Shown: positions 41,191 to 49,373, counted from the first letter of the stretch. The stretch is DNA of 64,000 nucleotides from an uncultured Methanoregula sp. (GCF_963678795.1 NZ_OY787452.1:372001-436000), one strand, 5' to 3'. Notes: generated from the letters alone by a model not told the origin. A program made the numbers and translations.

Positions 41191-43335
41191 ATGTTATTCC
41201 AAGAACTTGAACTAAAACGTTCGTATTCATCAGAAAAGGAGGATCTGCTCCAGGGATTTTACATTCCTGTGCTTAAGGAAGCAATTTCCTACCGGAGAAT
41301 CACGGGTTATTATTCTTCAACCTCATTTTTTATTGCTGCAAGAGGGTTTTCGGAATTTATAAAAAAAGGCGGTCTACTACAATTTATTCTTAATATTCAG
41401 CTTTCAAAAGTCGATTATGATCAAATTGAAAAGGGCTTGACAACTCCTGAAAAAATCATCGAAGATCTTATTTTGAATGATCTAAATTCAATCGAAACAG
41501 CATGTAAAAAAAATCATGCTAAAATACTTGGGTGGCTTATCGCTCGAAAACAAATGGAGATTAAAATCGGATATATTGAAAAGAGAACTCTCCAGACTGC
41601 GATTTTTCACCAAAAAATGGGAATATTTCAAGATTCTAACGGAAATATAATCACTTTTGTCGGATCGAATAATGAGAGTGCATCAGGTTGGCTGCATAAT
41701 TCGGAAAAGTTTAAGGTTTTTTTCAACTGGGAAAAAACTTATTTGGAATCAATCAACGAAGATATAGATGAATTCAATGACCTCTGGAATAATGCTGCAA
41801 AGAAAACTAAGGTAATTCCCTTTCCGGATGCCGTTCGCCAGCATCTCATTAAAATGGCTCCGAAAGGGGTTTATGAAATTGACGAATTATTAAATGAAAT
41901 TGAACTACCTTCTCCTGCACCTACGATATCTGATAATCAAAAAAATTCTACATACCAACCTCGAATATCCCCTCCATTAACCCTTCGACAATATCAGTTC
42001 GATGCGATTGATGCGTGGTTCGCGAACAAGTGCCGCGGTCTATTTGAAATGGCAACTGGGACCGGAAAGACCCTTACCGCCATCGGGGGTTTGAAACGCC
42101 TCCTTAGTCAAGAAAACAAATTAGTGACGATTATCTGTTGCCCGTTTTTACACCTCGTTAACCAGTGGGAACAGAATATCCACGAAATGGGTTTGAATTT
42201 ACCAATAGTCCATGCAAGCAGCATCGATCCAAAGTGGAAAGATATTCTCATAAAAAATAGTCTCGATAATAGATTGGGAAAACTAAACCAATTTATTATT
42301 CTTACAACTCATGATACGATATCCTCCGAAAAATTCAAAGAAACCATCGATGAGGTGAAATCTCCGATCCTCCTTATCGCCGATGAAGTGCATGGAATGG
42401 GATCGGTCGAACGAATCGATGCGTTATTAGAAAAATACAACTATCGATTAGGTTTAAGCGCCACTCCAAAAAGATATTTTGATGAACTAGGGACCAAAAA
42501 ATTGCTGAATTACTTCGATAAGACTGTCTATGAATTTGATCTTCATCGGGCCATAACTGAAATTAACCCCGTAACAAACAAAAGTTTCCTCGTTCCTTAT
42601 GATTACCATCCGATCTTTGCGGAACTGAATTCAGATGAGATGGAATCTTATGCGAATATTAGCAGGCAAATAGCTATTCAGTATTCAAAGAAAATCCGAA
42701 CAAGAAAAGAAGAACTTCTCCTCGAAAAATTATTAAGGGACAGACAAGATATTTTGAAAAACGCTGCTGAGAAGTACCCAGTTTTTGAAGATTTAATCAA
42801 GGAAATGAAATCTCAAGATGATATTTCTCACACATTGGTATATTGTTCTCCCCAACAGATTCAAGCGGTCCAGCATATAATCAGGGATATTAACAAAATC
42901 GCCCAACATAAGTTCACCAGTGAAGAAGACGCAGTCAGGCATCAAGCAAAGTATGGAAATCTAACAGAAAGGGAGTATTTGTTACATAATTTTGACACGG
43001 GAAACTACGATGTTCTGGTTGCGATCAAATGCCTTGACGAAGGAGTGGATGTACCATCAACAAAAAATGCGATTCTCATGTGCAGTTCGGGAAATCCAAA
43101 AGAATACATCCAGAGAAGAGGACGTGTTCTTCGTAGGTATGAGGGTAAAGAAAAGGCAATTATTTATGATATGACAGCGGTCCCCAACCTGGCCGATTCA
43201 AGGTTGAATCCAGAAATCGAACAAAAAATCTTTGCATCTCAATTGAAACGGCTGACAGAATTTGCTAAGGATGCTGACAATGAGTCAGATGTTCTTCGGA
43301 AGATATTTTCCTTAAAGAAAAAATATGGAGTTTAG
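41191..43335 (+). CDS. DEAD/DEAH helicase with N-terminal phospholipase-D-like domain, candidate Pbe effector
   Basis: A 714-residue protein. ATG 41191 is preferred over GTG 41185 because GAGGAG lies 5 nt before it. The N-terminal PLD-like domain has RRITGYYSSTSFFIAARGF and an H-x-K motif in FHQKMGIF with GSNNESASGW (about 130-165). The helicase part has Walker A ATGTGKTLTAIGG (near 288), DEVHG (DEAH variant, near 398), LGLSATPKR, and motif V/VI CLDEGVDVPST and QRRGRVLRRYEG. Such helicase-nuclease proteins are common restriction effectors. It stands in the gene run after dndA, so it should act on DNA lacking or carrying phosphorothioate. Confidence 0.82.
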   Translation: MLFQELELKRSYSSEKEDLLQGFYIPVLKEAISYRRITGYYSSTSFFIAARGFSEFIKKGGLLQFILNIQLSKVDYDQIEKGLTTPEKIIEDLILNDLNSIETACKKNHAKILGWLIARKQMEIKIGYIEKRTLQTAIFHQKMGIFQDSNGNIITFVGSNNESASGWLHNSEKFKVFFNWEKTYLESINEDIDEFNDLWNNAAKKTKVIPFPDAVRQHLIKMAPKGVYEIDELLNEIELPSPAPTISDNQKNSTYQPRISPPLTLRQYQFDAIDAWFANKCRGLFEMATGTGKTLTAIGGLKRLLSQENKLVTIICCPFLHLVNQWEQNIHEMGLNLPIVHASSIDPKWKDILIKNSLDNRLGKLNQFIILTTHDTISSEKFKETIDEVKSPILLIADEVHGMGSVERIDALLEKYNYRLGLSATPKRYFDELGTKKLLNYFDKTVYEFDLHRAITEINPVTNKSFLVPYDYHPIFAELNSDEMESYANISRQIAIQYSKKIRTRKEELLLEKLLRDRQDILKNAAEKYPVFEDLIKEMKSQDDISHTLVYCSPQQIQAVQHIIRDINKIAQHKFTSEEDAVRHQAKYGNLTEREYLLHNFDTGNYDVLVAIKCLDEGVDVPSTKNAILMCSSGNPKEYIQRRGRVLRRYEGKEKAIIYDMTAVPNLADSRLNPEIEQKIFASQLKRLTEFAKDADNESDVLRKIFSLKKKYGV

Positions 43336-43346
43336 CGGGGTCGTAA

Positions 43347-43550
43347 ATGAATTCAAAATCTGAATTAAACGAGTTAATATTGGAAACCATTGATGCGCAT
43401 TGCAAAAATGATGCCGTCCAGGAACTCATTCATCAGGCTTTGCAGTATGAGTTGGACATCTGGAACAGACATATAGGAAGTGCTGAAGTTATTGACGAAT
43501 ATCAGAGAATGATTGAAAAAATCATAAAGGAGAACAAGGATGCAGTTTAA
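43347..43550 (+). CDS. Small helical protein between the helicase and ATPase genes
   Basis: A 67-residue acidic, helical protein (LILETIDAHCKNDAVQELIHQALQYELDIW...). It follows the helicase gene by 11 nt and overlaps the SMC-like ATPase gene by 11 nt, so it is part of the operon. GGGGTCG precedes the ATG. It may be an adaptor binding one of its neighbours. No family recognised. Confidence 0.7.
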   Translation: MNSKSELNELILETIDAHCKNDAVQELIHQALQYELDIWNRHIGSAEVIDEYQRMIEKIIKENKDAV

Positions 43551-45540
43551 GATCTCCTCAATCGAAATCACAAATTTTCGTCAATATGAAGGCACTCAGG
43601 AAATTAATCTGAAATTTGATAAAACAAAGAATGTCTCAATAGTTATCGGTAACAATGGCGCTGGAAAATCAAATCTTTTAAATGCGATTACCTGGTGCTT
43701 GTACGGCATCGAAATCCACGAAAACAAAAATGTCGAGGATTCCGGTGAGGAGATGCCGATCATCAATACATCGGTGTTAAAAGCCACGCAAACAACAAAG
43801 CAAAAGACATTTGCCGAAGTGGTCATTCATCTCGAAACCGATAAAGGGCCTTGGAGGATTAAACGCAGAATTGAAGGGAAAAAAGATTCATCAGGTCATG
43901 ATCTCATCGATGATAGCAGTCTGACTGTTGTTCATCCTTCCGGCTCTCAAGATATTGTTGACTCTGGCCAAGCAACACAAATGCTCATAAATAATCTGCT
44001 TCCGGTAGCACTGAAAAATTTCTTTTTCATGGATGGGGAGCAGTTGCAGAAATTATTCCATTCCAGTACGCCTCAAAAAATCGCTGAAGCTATCGACAAT
44101 ATTTCACAACTGGATCTTGTAAAACAATCACGATTGCACCTTTCAAAAGTTGAAAGTGCTCTAAGAAACAGTGTGAAAAATACAAATCCCCAATTGCAGC
44201 AAGTGCAGGGAAAAATAGAACATACTCAGCAACAACTGGAAGAAAATGCCAAAACAATTAAAAAAATCGGGGATATACTTGAAAAAGACAGTCAGGAATT
44301 AATTACAGTAAAAGATTACCTAAAGACCCACAATAGCACCGAATTGTCAAAACTTGCGACCGAACGCGATGATAAACTGGTTCCTGATATTACCAGGATT
44401 AAGGCTGCTTTAAAATTAAAAGAAAGTCAAAGGAATAGCTATCTCGTAGAAATTGCACCGTTTATTCTCCTTAAGGATATCATCGAGGACTCATATCACA
44501 TCATAGAAGAGAAAGTCGAAAAGGGAGAATTGCCTCCAAATATTAAAGAGAATTTCATCAAGGAACTTCTCGAAAAAGGTTCATGCATTTGTGGGACCGA
44601 ACTTACCCCGGCCGGACGAAGCGCCCTTGAAATCTATAAAAAACGAGCCGCTCTTTCGGAACTCAGTGAAATATCAATTGTCGGGAAAACAGAGGTATCT
44701 GAAATACTATCGGATATCCAACAATTCCCCGAAAAAATGGATATTTTTAACGCCGATCTTCTGGATTTGGAAAACAGACTGAAATCAAGCGAAATGCGAG
44801 TTCAACAGATATCTGAAATATTGAAGGATTCCAATATCGCGGAAATTATCGGGAATGAAGAGCGAAGAGATGATCTTATCCGACTGACGGGAAGCAATGA
44901 ATTAAAATTAAAAATGTTAAAGCGGGAGAAGGAGACTCTCGATTCTGAATTGACAAAACTTAAGGCTGAAGAAAAATCTGAAATGACAAAAGATAAGAAA
45001 AATTCTGCACTTAAGACAAAATTAACGTTAGTTCAAAATGCAATTAAAACGTTAGAAAGCACGGAGACAATTATTAAAACGAGTATCCGCAAGCAAGTCG
45101 AGGAATGGACAGATAAAAATTTCAAAAAATTGATCAGAAAAACCGATACTTTTGAAAAGACAACAATTGACGAAAATTATAAAGTAAAAGTCCATCATGT
45201 GGACGGTTATAATGCGATAAATCGATTATCTGCCGGAGAATCTGAAATTCTGGGTTTAGCCTTCATGAGCTCTTTAATGAAAATATCAGGTTTCCAAGCA
45301 CCGGTGATTATCGATACCCCACTCGGTAAAATTGACAACATCCACACGGACCTGATTACAACTACCATTCCTGAATTTTTACATGGAACTCAGTTGATTT
45401 TATTAGTCACTCCAAAAGAGTTCAACGAGAAAGTCAAGGAGGAATTGAGTAAGTATTTACTGAAGGAGAATTGCTATCGGATCGTTGATGAAAATAAAAA
45501 ACTTTCAAAAATCGTGAGCTGCCATGACAACCAAACATAA
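43540..45540 (+). CDS. SMC/DndD-like ATPase, candidate Pbe effector
   Basis: A 666-residue protein with Walker A IGNNGAGKSNLLNAITWCLYG (near 36), FFFMDGEQLQKLF, coiled-coil arms (about 195-300 and 400-530), a C-x-C element GSCICGTEL that may form a zinc-hook, the signature RLSAGESEILGLAFMSSL, and Walker B APVIIDTPLGKIDNIHTD. The layout and motifs parallel DndD, which suggests duplication of a DndD-type ATPase into the effector module. It overlaps genes on both sides. Confidence 0.85.
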   Translation: MQFKISSIEITNFRQYEGTQEINLKFDKTKNVSIVIGNNGAGKSNLLNAITWCLYGIEIHENKNVEDSGEEMPIINTSVLKATQTTKQKTFAEVVIHLETDKGPWRIKRRIEGKKDSSGHDLIDDSSLTVVHPSGSQDIVDSGQATQMLINNLLPVALKNFFFMDGEQLQKLFHSSTPQKIAEAIDNISQLDLVKQSRLHLSKVESALRNSVKNTNPQLQQVQGKIEHTQQQLEENAKTIKKIGDILEKDSQELITVKDYLKTHNSTELSKLATERDDKLVPDITRIKAALKLKESQRNSYLVEIAPFILLKDIIEDSYHIIEEKVEKGELPPNIKENFIKELLEKGSCICGTELTPAGRSALEIYKKRAALSELSEISIVGKTEVSEILSDIQQFPEKMDIFNADLLDLENRLKSSEMRVQQISEILKDSNIAEIIGNEERRDDLIRLTGSNELKLKMLKREKETLDSELTKLKAEEKSEMTKDKKNSALKTKLTLVQNAIKTLESTETIIKTSIRKQVEEWTDKNFKKLIRKTDTFEKTTIDENYKVKVHHVDGYNAINRLSAGESEILGLAFMSSLMKISGFQAPVIIDTPLGKIDNIHTDLITTTIPEFLHGTQLILLVTPKEFNEKVKEELSKYLLKENCYRIVDENKKLSKIVSCHDNQT

Positions 45541-45964
45541 TAATGAACCCAGAGATGTCGGTTATAGCGAGACATTTCTGGACTATTATCAGGATAAATC
45601 TGACGACAGTTGGCTTAGAAAGGGATCTTCATCAATATTCGCCGGAAAAAACCAAAAAGATCTATTCATTTTTGCAATGGCACTGGGTAAGGCGAAGAAT
45701 AAAAAATTACCCGTAAAGAATAAACAAAGTAACGTTAGCGTTTCGGCGATGACAGAAAAGCAAAAATGGGCGTTATTATCGATTGGAATTTCTGAATCCC
45801 GTGATCTGATTTGTCTGAAGGATGAAAGTCCATTATACAATATCGCAGAGAAGTATGCGGAAGAAGGAATGAAAATTCTTCAATCTCACAAAGATCGATA
45901 TGGAATTAATTATCCTAAATTCCTTGAAGCTGAGTTGAGAGATATCCTTGAAAATGGCAAATAA
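45524..45964 (+). CDS. Last gene of the putative Pbe module, 146 residues
   Basis: A 146-residue, lysine-rich protein (YSETFLDYYQDKSDDSWLRKGSSSIFAGKNQKDLFIFAMALGKAK... then MTEKQKWALLSIGISESRDLICLKDESPLYNIAEKYAEEGMKIL). It overlaps the preceding ATPase by 17 nt, so it is co-translated. Its size and position after an SMC-like ATPase parallel DndE after DndD. Not recognised as DndE by motif. It ends the AT-rich block. Confidence 0.7.
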   Translation: MTTKHNNEPRDVGYSETFLDYYQDKSDDSWLRKGSSSIFAGKNQKDLFIFAMALGKAKNKKLPVKNKQSNVSVSAMTEKQKWALLSIGISESRDLICLKDESPLYNIAEKYAEEGMKILQSHKDRYGINYPKFLEAELRDILENGK

Positions 45965-46066
45965 TTTTTCTTTTCTTTTATAAATTCCTCCTCCCTTCAG
46001 CAAAGGCTAAGCCCCCCGTCCTATAGAGTAATATTCAGCCCAAGGGCCCAAGGGCGGGAGTGAAGA

Positions 46067-46570
46067 ATGGCAGATTTCGTACAGAGTGCAAATGTCAAGA
46101 GTGCAACCCGCACCCTTGCAGAACCCATTGCGGATGTTGCGACGTTCAACACGATCGTCCAGTCGGTCATCACCGACAATCCCTTTGAGTGTGTAGCGTA
46201 TATGACCGCCGGTGAGAGCCACCCCGCTGTCGAGAAGACCAAGGAGGCATACACCGCGAAGCTCGTCTACCAGGACACCCTGGCCAAGACCGTCGGCACT
46301 GGTAGCCACAAGTTCAACACGCTTGCCGGTTTCAACGCTGGCATAACTGCGCTGCTTGCCGCTGCTGCGGTCAGCACGGCACATGGCGGCTCCGTGGTCC
46401 ATGATATCGGGAGCGATGCCTTCAGCGCAACCCTCAGGTGCCACGACGCGAACGGCGAGATCTACATGGTGAATTTCAGCCGCGACCGGGTCACCATCAC
46501 CTCGTACTCGGATGACGCAATCCGGACGAATGTCGAGACCTGGGCGGACACCGTGGCAGCTCTCGCCTAG
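46067..46570 (+). CDS. Hypothetical protein with own promoter and terminator, possibly structural
   Basis: A 167-residue, alanine/threonine-rich protein (ATRTLAEPIADVATFNTIVQSVITDNPFECVAYM..., FNAGITALLAAAAVSTAHGGSVVHD, FSRDRVTITSYSDDAIRTNVETW). It has no cysteine-rich or catalytic motif. A good GGGAGTGA lies before the ATG and a strong hairpin terminator follows, so it is a single-gene unit with GC content back to that of the host. Such isolated, probably abundant proteins can be coat or surface proteins of archaeal elements, but this is only a guess. Confidence 0.7.
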   Translation: MADFVQSANVKSATRTLAEPIADVATFNTIVQSVITDNPFECVAYMTAGESHPAVEKTKEAYTAKLVYQDTLAKTVGTGSHKFNTLAGFNAGITALLAAAAVSTAHGGSVVHDIGSDAFSATLRCHDANGEIYMVNFSRDRVTITSYSDDAIRTNVETWADTVAALA

Positions 46571-46586
46571 ATCCGCTTGACGACAA

Positions 46587-46626
46587 GACCCGGAGGGGAG
46601 GAGACCTCCGGTCCCCTCTCTTTTTG
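46587..46626 (+). terminator. Hairpin terminator with T-run
   Basis: GACCCGGAGG (46587-46596) pairs with CCTCCGGTC (46605-46613) with one bulged C, then a T-rich tail (CTCTCTTTTT). It lies 17 nt after the stop of the 46067 gene. Confidence 0.6.
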
Positions 46627-46656
46627 GTCCTCTCGTCACTTTTGCGGAGGACCGCC

Positions 46657-46821
46657 ATGGAAATTGAAGTTTTAGGGATTGTGCTCGGGACTGTGCTCCC
46701 GCTCTATCCCATGTTGTTTGCCATCTATCAGAAGATCGGCAAGTATGATGAGATCGTCGAGGAGTTCAAGAAACTCCGGGACGAGCACGAATGCTACAAG
46801 GAGGAGTATCATGGAAGCTGA
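46657..46821 (+). CDS. Small single-helix membrane protein
   Basis: A 54-residue protein too short for routine calling. ATG 46657 has GCGGAGG upstream. One membrane helix (IEVLGIVLGTVLPLYPMLFAIY) is followed by a charged amphipathic helix (KIGKYDEIVEEFKKLRDEHECYKEEY). The next gene overlaps its end by 11 nt. The plan recalls small accessory or lysis-type proteins of mobile elements; role unknown. Confidence 0.65.
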   Translation: MEIEVLGIVLGTVLPLYPMLFAIYQKIGKYDEIVEEFKKLRDEHECYKEEYHGS

Positions 46822-47287
46822 TAACGTGATGAAGCCGGTCGCAACGGTGACTGGCCTGTACCGGGGAAAGTTCGGCGGCCTTGAGCCGCTCACGGTCAGT
46901 AACCCGCTCACCCGCGAGGAAGTGCGGCGCAATCCGATTTTCTATGAGCTGGACCTGCACCCGGAGCAGGGCGACGAGAACCTGATCATCGATTTGATCT
47001 ACGACAATATGTCGCCGATGCGGTTACAGGACCTGTACCGGGGAACCGATATCCCGCAGGGAGTCCGGTTCTGGCCTGACTGGTTCTACATCCCGCCGTA
47101 TATGGAGATGCACGATATTGATGGGCGGCGGGTTTACCCGCGAGCGCCTGGCATCCACACGGTCCAGATCCACACGGGCCGGCGCAAGTTTGCGCAGATG
47201 GGCCGGGTCCGGGATTTCAGCCCGGCAAATGGAGGGTACACCAGTCCGGTCTTCGAGATCCGGATTGCGGAGAGTACCGATGTTTGA
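46811..47287 (+). CDS. Hypothetical protein, 158 residues
   Basis: A soluble protein from ATG 46811 (GGAGG upstream). It is aromatic- and proline-rich in the centre (GVRFWPDWFYIPPYMEMHDIDGRRVYPRAPGIHTVQIHTGRR), and ends FEIRIAESTDV. An internal repeat is visible at DNA level: CTGTACCGGGGAA occurs at 46855-46867 and 47033-47045. It overlaps both neighbours and so belongs to one membrane-associated operon. No family recognised. Confidence 0.65.
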   Translation: MEADNVMKPVATVTGLYRGKFGGLEPLTVSNPLTREEVRRNPIFYELDLHPEQGDENLIIDLIYDNMSPMRLQDLYRGTDIPQGVRFWPDWFYIPPYMEMHDIDGRRVYPRAPGIHTVQIHTGRRKFAQMGRVRDFSPANGGYTSPVFEIRIAESTDV

Positions 47288-47864
47288 AAATGAAATGCAG
47301 ACCCGGGCCGCTATATGCGGTACCGGGATCCTGCTCGGGCTGGTCTTGGTGCTGGCCCACCTCCCAATTATCCTGCTCATCGGCCCGATCATCATCCTCT
47401 TCCTCGGCATCATTGCCGATCCTGAAGAGACACACGCGGTCTGGTACGGGATGCTGAATACGCTGGGAATCTTCGATCTCTCCGCACTAACAGACATTGA
47501 GCGGCTGACCTATGCCGAGAAACGGCATTACTTCTGGTTTGGCGAGGTGGAGATGGCCGCGATTCTGGCCGGCATGTTTGCGGCCCCGCTCGGGATCTTT
47601 ATGGCAGGCCGGACGGAACCCACCCTCGCATTCGTCGGCGCTGCGGTCCTGTTCCTGCCGCTCTTTGTATTCCTGCCAAAGCTGATCCAGCGGGCGATGA
47701 AGGCGGATGCGGATGCAGCGATCGAGGCGTTCGGGAAGAACGAGCAGGTGAAGAAAGTCTTCTGGACCTTCTTCCTCGGGATGGCCGGGCTGGTCCTGGC
47801 CCGGGTCGTGGACCCGGCAACAGCTCAGCAGATTGTCGGGTTGATCACGGGGATTGGGATATAA
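47280..47864 (+). CDS. Multi-pass membrane protein of the element
   Basis: A 194-residue protein from ATG 47280, overlapping the previous gene by 8 nt. Four or five hydrophobic segments lie at about 10-30, 31-46, 86-106, 111-130 and 160-180. The C-terminal part (ADADAAIEAFGKNEQVKKVFWTFF... then ATAQQIVGL) is repeated as a fragment at 54871-55025 outside the tRNA. Function unknown; it may be an envelope or transfer component. Confidence 0.7.
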   Translation: MFENEMQTRAAICGTGILLGLVLVLAHLPIILLIGPIIILFLGIIADPEETHAVWYGMLNTLGIFDLSALTDIERLTYAEKRHYFWFGEVEMAAILAGMFAAPLGIFMAGRTEPTLAFVGAAVLFLPLFVFLPKLIQRAMKADADAAIEAFGKNEQVKKVFWTFFLGMAGLVLARVVDPATAQQIVGLITGIGI

Positions 47865-47904
47865 ACTCCCATTTTTCTTCGACGGAATACCTGAAAATGC
47901 AGGG

Positions 47905-48205
47905 TACAAACCCTCAGGGAAAATAAGCCCTATACGGGCCCCGTTTACCCGTCTCCCATCCGGTCCAATACCGGAAAATCCCGTATTGCCCTCTTTTTTA
48001 GTTCCTGTGGAAAAAAAGCCCAATTATGGCGCAGTTTGCCAAAATAAGGCAGAATTGCACCTCGTATAACCGCTACCAAAGGCCCTTAAATCGTGCCGGT
48101 TTTAGCCACCTATTTTACCCCATCCGGGCACCGGAAAGGCTGCCGGAATGCGATTATGAAGGTCTTTTTTTCCGACGGAGGTTCTAAAAATAGGTATTTC
48201 GGGGG
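47905..48205. repeat. Noncoding repeat R, copy 2
   Basis: Aligns with 24787-25095 (copy 1) and in its last third with 54740-54860 (copy 3). Blocks in common with copy 1: AGCCCTATACGGGC against CGCCCTGTACGGGC, GTTCCTGTGGAAAAAA, TTTGCCAAAATA, TTGCACCTCG, and CGACGGAGGTT. It lies between the membrane-protein gene and the convergent winged-helix gene. Confidence 0.6.
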
Positions 48206-48208
48206 TAT

Positions 48209-48580
48209 TCAGATATAATCTCTCATTTTCTTAACGAGAGCAAGACTTTTGGCTGCCTCATCTTTCTTTGCTTTTTCAATCGCAGCAATAATTTGTTTGA
48301 TCGGTACAGCGAGTGAATAGATTTTCTGTGGCCGGCCTTTATGCTGGGACGGTGCCTCGCCAGTCTTGATCCAGCCTTGCCCGGACAGATATTTGATCGC
48401 GATGCTCACTTCAGGCTGGCGCAGGTCGGTCCCGCGTTCGAGATCCCGTGAAGTTGCTTCCGGGGTATTTGCAAGGAATACCAGCATTTGTGCAACGGTC
48501 TTCTTGGTACCAATCTCGATGAGGAGATTTACAAATTCCTCCTCTTTATCGGTGAATAACAAAACGCTTTGTTCTTTCAT
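48209..48580 (-). CDS. Winged-helix transcriptional regulator
   Basis: A 123-residue protein of the ArsR/MarR-like winged-helix type: QMLVFLANTPEATSRDLERGTDLRQPEVSIAIKYLSGQGWIKTGEAPSQHKGRPQKIYSLAV contains the helix-turn-helix and the wing. A helical C-terminus (IIAAIEKAKKDEAAKSLALVKKMRDYI) probably dimerises. GGTGAC precedes the ATG. The 23-nt repeat array lies 230-650 nt upstream and could hold its binding sites. Confidence 0.82.
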   Translation of the reverse strand: MKEQSVLLFTDKEEEFVNLLIEIGTKKTVAQMLVFLANTPEATSRDLERGTDLRQPEVSIAIKYLSGQGWIKTGEAPSQHKGRPQKIYSLAVPIKQIIAAIEKAKKDEAAKSLALVKKMRDYI

Positions 48581-48715
48581 CTGTCACCCGTTTCCGGATT
48601 GCTTCAATTTGCTTTTTATTATAACATTAAAGCCATTCTGGTTGAATAAGGAAAAATTGACGGTGATACGGGCAAGGGGCCAATCCTTATCCGGGAAATG
48701 TCAAAAAGAGGTTGT

Positions 48716-48774
48716 GCGCAATTTACACGCAATACGCGCAATATACGGGGTGAGAAATTCCTATCACATGTTTC
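48716..48774. repeat. Direct repeat, left copy
   Basis: About 58 nt nearly identical to 49317-49373. Both contain GCGCAAT units in threes followed by ACGGGGTGAGAAATTCC and ATCACRTGTTTCC. The pair encloses the palindrome array. Confidence 0.65.
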
Positions 48775-48810
48775 CAGACCGTGTCTGGGGATGTACCCAC
48801 CTGACATAAT

Positions 48811-48879
48811 CCAGACAGTGTCTGGACAATTCTCCCGGCAGTGTCGAGACAATTGTCCACTCAGTGTGTGGACAATTCT
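48811..48879. repeat. Three tandem 23-nt iterons with palindromic cores
   Basis: Units at 48811-48833, 48834-48856 and 48857-48879. All share CC...CAGTGT...GACAATT; the positions between differ but largely keep self-complementarity (CCAGACA/TGTCTGG, then CCACTCA/TGTGTGG with one mismatch). Related palindromes with the same AGTGT or GTGTC centre lie at 48774-48788, 49143-49159, 49192-49208 and 49211-49235. Confidence 0.7.
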
Positions 48880-49210
48880 GGTAGTGACGTGAATGATAAA
48901 ATCACAGATCAAAGGGGCCGGATAGAGGCCTCGCAGGAATCAGGACAAACGAGACATTAATGGGACATTTATGGGACAAATGAGACATGGATTTTTAAAA
49001 AACAAAAGGGCCAGATAAGGGCCAAAAGGGCCAGCCTTCCGCAGGAGGAGAAGGGCCAAGTTTGTCTGGTTGATTGACACAGATTCGTAACATTTACTCG
49101 AAGCATGCGGCGGAATTCAGACTTTTTTCTTCGTGAAGATTGGTCAGAGAGTGTCTGACGAATTCAGTTCACTAAAATTTCCAGTCAATTTAGCAGATGG
49201 TGTCTGCTGA

Positions 49211-49235
49211 ATTGTTGTGACAGTGTCACGACAAT
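49211..49235. repeat. Extended 25-nt palindrome
   Basis: ATTGTTGTGACA (49211-49222), G, TGTCACGACAAT (49224-49235): the 12-nt arms pair throughout except one T-G position. It is the last and most complete member of the AGTGT palindrome series. Confidence 0.6.
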
Positions 49236-49316
49236 CGCATCTTCCCGGGAAAATTATTTCGCGGGAATTGTGGGTTCAGTGCCCCCACTATCTTACTACG
49301 AGTATCTGATAAATGC

Positions 49317-49373
49317 ACGCAATTTACGCGCAATACGCGCAATTTACGGGGTGAGAAATTCCCATCACGTGTT
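49317..49373. repeat. Direct repeat, right copy
   Basis: Matches 48716-48774 with about five differences. Its right end overlaps the stop codon of the AlbA_2 gene (49365-49367), so the repeat extends slightly into coding sequence. Confidence 0.65.

Larger units (their letters stand above)
48581..49364. other. Repeat-rich intergenic region, candidate second origin or partition site
   Basis: About 780 nt with no credible gene. It holds a direct repeat pair (48716-48774 and 49317-49373), seven palindromes centred on AGTGT (48774-49235) of which three are exact 23-nt tandem units, 11-nt phased GGGACA/GAGACA repeats (48951-48987), and four copies of AAGGGCCA (49006-49058). Confidence 0.6.

Noticed and set aside
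48811..48879. CRISPR array
   Set aside because: The 23-nt units are directly tandem with no unique spacers, and no cas genes are in the window.
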